Translations under genes and position numbers: made by a program
Shown: in pieces, positions 56,455 to 64,000 of the stretch
Layout: each line of letters begins with the position of its first letter
How positions within the stretch are numbered: the first letter of the stretch is position 1
The notes under the pieces: model-generated
What the model saw: only the letters and a program-made list of their open reading frames with translations
Databases searched by the model: none
Told to the model about the DNA's origin: nothing
Origin: Dryocosmus kuriphilus
Taxonomy: Eukaryota > Arthropoda > Insecta > Hymenoptera > Cynipidae
Length of the DNA: 64,000 nucleotides
Assembly: GCA_038277395.1 (NCBI GenBank)
Contig: CM076196.1
Coordinates: 81,285,786-81,349,785, forward strand
Direction of reading: 5' to 3'

Positions 56455-56945
56455 TCCTCATTCATTATTACTTCTTCATGATTCATAATTCCTAATTGCT
56501 TAGTCTCAAGTCCTAATTCATGGGTCCCGATTCATTACTATTTCTTCATGATTCATAAGCCTTGAAGAGTGTGTCCTTATTTGTAAGCCTTAATTTATTA
56601 TTTCTTCTTTGTGATTCATACATCATAATTTTTCAATCTTCAGTCCTGATTCGCGAGTCTTGATTCATTATTACCTTTCCACGATTCATAACTCCCACTT
56701 ATTGCTTACTCTTAAATCCTGAATCATGAGCACTGATTCATCATTACTTCTTCATGATTTATACGTGCTGATTGATGAATTTTAAGTGCTAATTCATGAG
56801 CTCTGATTCATTATTATTTCTTCATTACTCATACATCATGATGGCTCAACTTAGGTGCTTATTCGTGAGCCCTCACTCACACATCATGTTTTTTCAATCT
56901 TAATTCCTAACTCGTGAGTCCTGATTCACTATTACTTCTTCTTGA
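56455..56945 (+). repeat. Degenerate minisatellite, unit ~60-75 bp
   Basis: The word CTGATTCATTATTACTTCTT followed by CATGATTCATA recurs with changes near 56,460, 56,530, 56,597, 56,663, 56,730, 56,807 and 56,924. Between copies, TCCTAATTCATGAG-like text repeats. CTACCAAGGCAT flanks both sides (56,399 and 56,950), suggesting that the array expanded between copies of a short flanking word. Confidence 0.82.
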
Positions 56946-56959
56946 TATACTACCAAGGC

Positions 56960-59900
56960 ATAGAATGAAAGTAATTTACAGTGCATGTGATGTTGCACGA
57001 TAATATTATTTTTTATTAATGAAAGATAATTATTTTTCAATAGAAGTATGGGTAAAGAGGAAGTAGTTGGTTATCAGGACATCAAATTGAGATCCATATT
57101 ATGCCTCTGGAAAGAAGCTGCAAACGGGGAACGAGTTTCATATCGAAGGGTATAACAACTGAAATCATAAGAGGAAGGAAGTCTGGAACAAGAGCTGAGG
57201 GTAGTTAGGGAATTGTTTGTTTCTGCTTCCGTCTATACCGCTTCGGCATCGCCATTGAATCGAGTGAAAGCCGCGGGCTATTGTGCAAACGCGAACCTTG
57301 ATTGAAAAGCTCCGCACTCAAATATTGGAAGATAAATCAGAAGGTACGGATCCCAACATTCTGAGATATGAAATGCCAGCTTGAAATCTTATCGTGTCAT
57401 CGTACCCTTCTCTTGCACCTCATTTCATCCCAGATTTACTTTCAAAAACTCAATCTGGCTCATGGATTTTGGCCATTTTTCAGTTATGAAAATTCATCAT
57501 CAATCATTCAGCTTCATTATTTGGCGTCACGAGAAAAGTATTCATAACTTTCTCAACTCTCCCCTTTTGCAAGCCTCTTCTGGGTACGAATTTTCTACTC
57601 CCTATAGTTGTTTCATGTTTCCGAGTAATTCTACTCCGTTCGCCAATTATACCCTTCGAAGTATGGGAACTCGATGGGACATCCCTCTCCTCATCTCCCG
57701 CTTCTTACCCAGTCGTTGGGAATGAAAGGGGACTTTCAGAATGGCGAGTGTCGACTCACATTTAGTCATCGTATAAATCCAGTTCCTCCAACTCCTCAGG
57801 ATTCCAGTGGAGTTTAATTTTGCGAGGAACCACCATGCTGGGAAAATGTGCTTCCTCCTCACATTTTCTGGCTCTTCTGCGACCCAAAAACCTACCAACT
57901 TTATTTTCTAGATTCATTTGCATATTATCTCTCCATCACCTATTCAGAAGCGTGAAAACAGAAAAAAAGATACAGATTCTTTTTCTTAAATTCAATTATT
58001 CATAACACTCTTCAATCCCCTTCTAATTAACATTTTGTATTTAATCAGGAAGAAATTTCTTGGCAGAGCTCTCTAGAGCACCAAATTGCTTTTACTGATT
58101 CACCTATAAATGATTAATTCCATATTTACTTGAAAATTTCCTCTCCATTCCAAGTTTATACATTTTTCGCGAATGGCCCAAATTCCGGGAAGGTAAAAAA
58201 TTTCTGAGATTAAAAAGATTTCAAGTTTCTCAGTGATGGCGGTCTTAAGTCACCGTTACTCAAACAATTGTTTTTCTCTGTAAAAACGAGATGAAAGTTG
58301 CTGGAGGAAATGAAAAAATACGAAGGTTTAACTTTAACGGGTCAGAAGACAATGGGGCTGGTGAAAAGAAAGCACTGTTGCTTGAAATACCGCTTTAACG
58401 TGACTCTAAAGAATGCAGGTTCTATACGAGTCATAATGAAATGAAACGCGCTGGAAATACTTAATAAGTTTCCGTACCTAGAGTGCTGTTGCTCTCTGAC
58501 ATCCTGTCCTTAGTGAATCTCCTTCCACCACAGAGAACATTGATTTCTTTTCTTTCCCTCGGTGGTACAAATCCACTAATTTTTGGTCAGCGGGTTTGCT
58601 AACAGAGATTAATATGTGTAAAATTGAGTGAAAAGCAATATATGAGATCAATATTCTTTTGAGGCCGTCATTACTAGAAATCATGTACACTCATTCATAC
58701 ACAAATATATTTTATACCTTTGAATGTTTTTGGTTATTATATTATGAAAGTCGCAAGTTTGCCCCACAATTTTGAAGCTTGGGTAAAGCGAAATTTGAAA
58801 CACGTAAACGTAATATATTGTCTTATCGATCGCTTTATATGAACATGAAAATGTAGTCATCTTCATATCCTTTATTTTTCAATTCTTGTAAGGCAAAGAC
58901 TCCAAAAAATTAATTTGAATTCAAATTCCTCATTTCTAGCAGTTTCATAATTAAAAGCTTCAATTTCGTTTCGTATTGAAATTTACTTGTCAGGATTATA
59001 AATACTTTCTTGTCTTAAAGTTGTCAATTACACAATTTTTGTAATGAACGCTTTAAGTTAGACATTTTGCTTATTCTCAAGCTTAAGGTTTAAAGTATTT
59101 CAAGTCAACACAGCGGCGGCATTGGCGGCGGCGGCGGCGCGATCTTTTTATAATATAGAGAGATATAAAATTCCTCGACTTGTCCTGGTCGTACAAGTTT
59201 CCAATTTGCGTCGTAATATTATTATTATATGCCAGAACTTTCTTAATATGGCTCTGGAAAATAATTAAGAAATTTAAAAATACGAGATTTTCACTAATTA
59301 AGATTACCCAAAATTTCAAAAGATTCTCTTCTACTAATTGTAAGTATCAAAAAGTAGAAATAGTACATTATAGTAAGACAGGGGCATTCTGTCTGTAAGT
59401 AGTAACTACCAACTGTAGTTAGCCCACAATTGGAATTTTAAAAATATTTTGTATGTAATAGGTAATTATCACAACTTTTTAAAGAAGATTAGTAATGTTT
59501 TTTTTCTTTCTGCTGGTTTTAACAATTCTTATCTAAACCGTTATGGATTTAAAAAGTTTAACTCAAATTGAAAGCAATATTTTACATTTATTTGTATCAT
59601 TATTTTATATTATATATTTATGTATTTTAATACGCCAAGTAATTAAACTAATTAAAGCCAAACTATTACTAGAGAATATTTTAAAAATTTAATAACTTTA
59701 ATGGTACAATATGCTATTCTTTCTTTCTGATGATTTTTTTCAACTTAAGTTTGTAACATGTTGTTTTTACTTTTTTAATCTTGACTTACTGTTATGGTTA
59801 TCAGACAAGTAGTAAAAATAATTTCTATTGTTTAACTACAATAAATCCTTTGCAAACTGAATTTATTAAAAGTTATTGCACAATTTCCCATTGAAATTAT

Positions 59901-60247
59901 TAATAGTCAAATAATTTCAAAGAATAACTTCAGTTGTTTCCTTTATAAATTGGCCAATTTTAAATTAGTAGCGTGCGTATTTTAACTTTTTGAAATTGAA
60001 TCTTCTAAAATTATAAAATTTTATTTCAATTTTTAAGAGACAGTTATAAAATAGAAAGGGTTCAAATTATAACAGTGATTAAGATTTACTAAAACATGAG
60101 CAATATTCGCTATACTAATGGTTATAAGAAAGTAGTAGAAATAGCCACTTACGACCAGACCGACCCATGGTTCTAACGTAGTTGGATGATGACTAGATTA
60201 TCTTCTTTTATCTAAAATATAATTGGCTCAACTTTATAATAATAATT
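56960..60247. other. Unclassified non-coding DNA
   Basis: No gene is recognised. 57,080-58,000 has moderate GC; the part after 58,600 is AT-rich. A short GGC run is at 59,113-59,139. Confidence 0.45.
59113..59139 (+). repeat. Short imperfect GGC microsatellite
   Basis: Imperfect GCGGCGG triplets stand alone in AT-rich DNA. No coding context is seen. Confidence 0.75.
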
Positions 60248-60724
60248 AATTATATTTGAGACTGATGAATTTATTTAGATCTTAATTCATCGAATTATTA
60301 TTAGGTCTGAGTTATATTATGCAAATATTAATTTGTATGATATGACTTTTTTTAGACCATATATTTATCAGAGGATGAATCCCTGATAATTTTTTTGCGA
60401 ATTTTTTATGGTTGAAGAATTCGCGAGATAAATAAAACAAGTTCTCGAAAAAAACACCGTGGACCGGATTTGAACCGGCAACCTTCTCATTTCCAGTGAG
60501 ACGCGCTACCAGTTGAGCCACCACGGCACAACAGTGAAATTTTCGGAACTTGTATTTACCATAAAAAATTCGCAAAAAAATTATCAGGAATTCATCCTCT
60601 GATAAATATATGGTCTGAAAAAAGTAATATCATAAAAATTAATATTTGCATAATATAACTCAGACGTAATAATAATTCGATGAATTAAGATCTCAATAAA
60701 TTCATCAGTCTCAAATATCAATTC
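60248..60724. mobile_element. Palindromic element with a tRNA-like centre
   Basis: The arms (about 60,248-60,409 and 60,567-60,724) are inverted copies at high identity, for example TATTTGAGACTGATGAATTT against its complement. The midpoint is about 60,486, and the tRNA-like sequence occupies 60,455-60,527. Inner flanks (AACAAGTTCTCGAAAA and TTTTCGGAACTTGT) are also inverted, so the whole unit is symmetric apart from the tRNA-like core. No protein is encoded. Confidence 0.82.
60455..60527 (-). tRNA. tRNA-like sequence, anticodon position GGA (copy 1)
   Basis: Minus strand, 73 nt. The acceptor stem is GCCGTGG/CCACGGT (one G-T pair). The D arm contains GCTCAACTGGTAGC. The anticodon stem is TCTCA/TGAGA with loop CTGGAAA, placing GGA at 34-36. 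The variable loop is 5 nt. The T arm GCCGG-TTCAAAT-CCGGT has the B box. GGA would be serine, but true serine tRNAs have a long variable arm, so identity is doubtful. A single imperfect D-stem pair is the only flaw in the fold. It is probably a tRNA-derived repeat rather than a working tRNA. Confidence 0.6.
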
Positions 60725-60784
60725 ACGTTGACATAATTATCGTGTATCATCATCTATGTGTGTCTCAAACCCTCGAGACCCGGT

Positions 60785-61030
60785 AAATACAAGTTCCGAA
60801 AATTTCACTGTTGTGCCGTAGTGGCTCAACTGTTAGCGCGTCTCACTGGAAATGAGAAGGTTGCCGGTTCAAATCCGGTCCACGGTGTTTTTTTCGAGAA
60901 CTTGTTTTATTTATCTCGCGAATATTTCAACCATAAAAAATTCGCAAAAAAATTATCAGGAATTCATCCTCTGATAAATATATGGTCTGAAAAAAGTCAT
61001 ATCATAAAAATGAATATTTGCATAATATTT
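60785..61030 (+). mobile_element. Partial copy of the tRNA-centred palindrome, opposite orientation
   Basis: It starts at TAAATACAAGTTCCGAAAAT (60,785) with the inner flank, then the tRNA-like core, then one complete inner arm up to TATTTGCATAATAT near 61,030. The left arm is missing. Relative to the first copy the core is reversed. Confidence 0.8.
60815..60887 (+). tRNA. tRNA-like sequence, anticodon position GGA (copy 2, degraded)
   Basis: 73 nt, nearly identical to the copy at 60,455-60,527. It has GCCGTAG for GCCGTGG in the acceptor (creating an A-C mismatch) and CTGTTAGC for CTGGTAGC in the D loop, replacing one of the two conserved Gs. The fold is therefore weaker. The anticodon and T arms are unchanged. 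Confidence 0.5.
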
Positions 61031-61074
61031 AATTATTTTTGTTTTCCTTCGTAATAGTTTTTGTTCTGACTTAA

Positions 61075-61446
61075 GAGATCATTCTACCTTGAACGTTCAA
61101 GAAAAGGCTACTTTTAAGAATTTTTTTAATAATTGCTAATATAGATATAGATGTGATTATTATTGGATTTAATAAAAATAGTCTTAAAGTACGTGAACAA
61201 TTTTTTCAAAATTTATTTTACATAGTATTGTATATAAAAATGTCAGGCAAACACAATTCCTCGAAAAGTAGGTAGGTCACTGGAGTGTTTTACTTTTTTA
61301 TGAAGAACCATCTGAAACAGAAAAACCACAGAGTTTTAGATTCAGTATGACAATAGGTGTATCATCACCGAAAACAGTTGATATACAAAATGGCGGAAAA
61401 ATGCTTAAAAGTAGCTTTTTTTTAGCGTTCAAGGTAGAATGATCCC
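61075..61446. mobile_element. 372-bp MITE with TTAA target duplication
   Basis: The left end GAGATCATTCTACCTTGAAC (61,075) matches in inverted form the right end, GGGATCATTCTACCTTGAAC read on the minus strand from 61,446. Arms are about 45 bp. TTAA flanks both ends (61,071-61,074 and 61,447-61,450). This is the signature of piggyBac- or Kolobok-mobilised elements. Coding capacity: none. Confidence 0.85.
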
Positions 61447-61450
61447 TTAA

Positions 61451-64000
61451 ATTTGTAATACATATATATTGCCTTAAACTTTTAAATCCATAGCTGCTGT
61501 GTCGGTTTACAGACGAGAAGCAAAAGTAATAGTCTAACGACACTAAATCTTTTTTAGACTGAGATCAGGTGTTTGCACGCGTAAAGTAAAGTTTCAGCGC
61601 ACTTTTTATGCAGTTAGTTGCTCGTATTTTCTTAGTTTGCACAATGCATGCTAGGGATGCGTGTTCGTAAGTTACGAGTCTATATACCATCGTTAAGAAC
61701 TCTTTTGAGAGATGCGATGCTCCTACCCTGGCAACACTCACGATAAAATGAAATTGCTATCTTCTTTTACCACGATATCGAGGACTTTTTAGTTACGAGT
61801 GGCGTCTGCAAGGAATCGGGTCAATCGTTTCCATGGAGCCGGCAAGAAAGTCGTTTTCTACGAACTTTTCCCCTTCTTCTGTACTTAGCGAACCGGACTA
61901 TCGAGAGTAAGTGATACACGATGGGAAAGTGAAGACCAGAAGAAAGAAAATCAATCTCTATTATTCGCGTTGCTTTCCAAGTGGTTAGAAGGAAAAGATT
62001 ATTGTCTCGGGGGGAAATTATATAGGATTAATAAGAAGCAGATTAATAAGAAATAGTTATATTCCTTAATGGAAACTGCGCATACGTAGTGTTGATTCAT
62101 TAATCCCTCCGGGAAATAGATTTCGCGCATAAAAACAAGTGCTTTTGTCTCTACGTTTTGCAGAATACCAACCGGCGCTTTAACATAACATTTTCATTAT
62201 GGTTTTCAAATAGTAAGTGAAATACACGTTTTTGAAGCTGTCAAAGCACGTGCCAGTTTTTTAAAAAGTAATTTACCCAAAACATAGTCTGAACAGTCAC
62301 GCATGCAGCATATGGTGAGAGAACGCCACTTGAACTGACTTCGTAGGAGGCATTTGCATTTGAAAACCAGGAAGTCTCGGGACTTGCCTCTTACGAGAAG
62401 CGAAGTATGGGGAGTCAGGTTAGCGGGTGTTCGGAGCAACTAGGGGTGCCTGGTTCGCTGCTACTACGGCCGTCTTAAATATTCAATGGCGTCACGTTCT
62501 CAACTCAGCATGCAGATTAGCAACGGCGAATCACATGTTCCTTGTGGAGCTTGATTTTGTATCCAACCTTCACACACGCACACATTTTCTCCTCAACTCC
62601 ACACTACTTATGCATGCACCTCATGCTCACTTGCTACCAGATTCACTTCTCTCAATATGTCTAATAATTGTTACAAGTATTTTCAACTTCAGGGTTGTAA
62701 AATCTAATAAGCTCCCACATCATTCCCAGAATTTAGCCATGGTGGCCACTGAACTGGGATAATTGGAAAAACCGAGAATTTGTTTTAATTCTTAATCTTA
62801 GTAGCATAATTTATCCAATCACTTTAAATGTCACCTGATGTCATATGCCACTATGTGAAGTTAAAATGATTTTTTTGGTGTTGAAGTTTAAAGACTAATT
62901 CCTTTTAGAAGAATTTAGAATTCAATACATTTAGGGTAAAATACATTAAAGTATTTTGTTTTACATTAAAATTTCTTAAGCTTGTATAATTCAGCAATGA
63001 AGGCCTGGATAGATCAAGAACTTTTTATTCATAACGCTTGGAATTGAATTACTTTTTGTCAAAACTTCAAATATTCAAGTTGAATACCTTAATAGTTGCA
63101 TACTTTTAAGTTTGAAACCTTCCATATTAAAAGAATCTAGTAGCGCAATTTCATGTTTCGTGTCTGTAATATTGAATATATAAAAGAAGCATTTGAAAAT
63201 AGAGAACCTATGATTGAAAGTTTTGAATAATTTTCGATTGAAACATTAAAAATTGATTGGTTTTTAATTTAATTCGTTAAAAGAGGAAGATTTATAAATT
63301 AAAACCATTCAATCAAAAATTTATTATTATTATTTCAAAACGATGATAATCCTATGAATTCAGATTGAATTTTTTTATTGGACAATTATAAATTAGAAGC
63401 GTTTGAGATTGGATAAATGTGAATTAAAACATAGGGTAGAAACAATCAAGCATTGCCAGACCGAATCCATATAACTCCAATATAAATAGTATCAGCCCAT
63501 TTTAGTCAGGCTTTACTAAATTTTCTTTAAAAAATTTTATACGTAAAAATTGTCTCAACTTTTATTATGTATTATGGTGTTTCCTCGTTCTGATATTTCT
63601 TTCGACTTGAAAAATTGAGTTATTTTTATTGGAATCTTTCAAAATTATAAAATTTTATTCCAAACTTTAAGGAATAATTGAAAAAAGTAAAGCGTTCAAA
63701 TTGGAACAGTTTTTAGATTGGAAAATCGCCATTTTTTGGTTCAAATTTCAATCGTTCAAAATTGTGCGATTTAAAAATTAAAGCCTTTTAAAGCACTTGA
63801 GTGATTATAAATTGACTGCATACAAAATCCAAATAAAAATTTTGAGAGTTAGACAGTATCAAATTAAAATCGTTTTAGATTGAAGCTTAATTGTACTGAA
63901 TATAAAATTATTCAATTTTGAGTCTTCTTGTTTTAATTAAATTCTCGCTTTTAATTGTCATATTCGTATTATTTTTCTGCATCAAGACCTCGAAGCAAAA
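61451..64000. other. Unclassified DNA
   Basis: 61,560-62,760 has moderate GC and no recognised gene. 62,770-64,000 is AT-rich with many imperfect short words of the TTGAAA / AAATTGAA type and no clear period. Confidence 0.4.

Noticed and set aside
60312..61054. Two open frames with the shared peptide ARLTGNEKVAGSNPV
   Set aside because: This peptide is the translation of the tRNA-like core (60,455-60,527 and 60,815-60,887); it is a well-known type of spurious protein.

Overview
This is a repeat-dominated stretch of a eukaryotic, most likely arthropod (insect), nuclear genome. It is AT-rich. I recognise no host protein-coding gene, and there is no operon structure, rRNA or CRISPR array. Every coding trace I can name belongs to a transposable element. 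The mixture of Tc1/mariner elements, GIY-YIG Penelope-like elements (PLEs), an endonuclease-type non-LTR retrotransposon and many palindromic non-autonomous DNA elements fits an insect, but the sequence does not fix the order or species.

Layout. 0-5.6 kb is unclassified DNA. 5.66-6.93 kb holds a complete but broken Tc1-like transposon (TA-flanked, 49-bp inverted ends). 9.42-10.28 kb is a non-autonomous element with ~230-bp inverted ends and a TTAA-type target site. 10.3-15.7 kb is unclassified. 15.76-17.24 kb is a decayed PLE (minus strand). 17.35-21.55 kb is a non-LTR retrotransposon (minus) split by two independent DNA-element insertions: a ~1.55-kb palindrome (17.84-19.38 kb) and a 1.57-kb element with CCCAAGTGCGAA ends (19.70-21.28 kb) that carries an 80-bp tandem array. 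22.1-23.9 kb is a repeat with CG-rich hairpins. Two internally deleted mariner copies lie at 27.67-28.61 and 49.83-50.66 kb.

The middle of the window (29.2-48.8 kb) is dominated by PLEs and giant inverted repeats. A head-to-head PLE pair lies at 29.21-33.6 kb, a nested inverted-repeat cluster at 33.70-36.57 kb, and a ~3.4-kb palindrome with a CG-hairpin core at 36.58-39.96 kb, one arm of which is interrupted by a PLE tail. Another PLE (minus) is at 40.4-41.6 kb. The best preserved PLE, with an open 514-codon reverse-transcriptase frame, is at 45.8-48.8 kb. It abuts a minus-strand PLE 3' end.

From 50 kb on there are palindromic MITEs (51.46-52.13, 54.49-55.08 and 61.08-61.45 kb), a ~70-bp minisatellite (56.46-56.95 kb) and a palindrome with a tRNA-like sequence at its exact centre (60.25-60.72 kb), followed by a partial copy in the opposite orientation.

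The most interesting signal is a hammerhead-ribozyme-like fold at PLE termini. It recurs in several sequence-unrelated PLE tails (minus strand 45,639-45,681, 37,251-37,292 and 40,422-40,460; plus strand 33,433-33,482). All share stem I, a CUGANGA-like box, one extra nucleotide, a hairpin, GAAA and a self-complementary ACGU that suggests a dimeric stem III. Hammerheads in PLEs are known as a class; the consistent extra nucleotide and the preserved fold under sequence turnover are what I would test.
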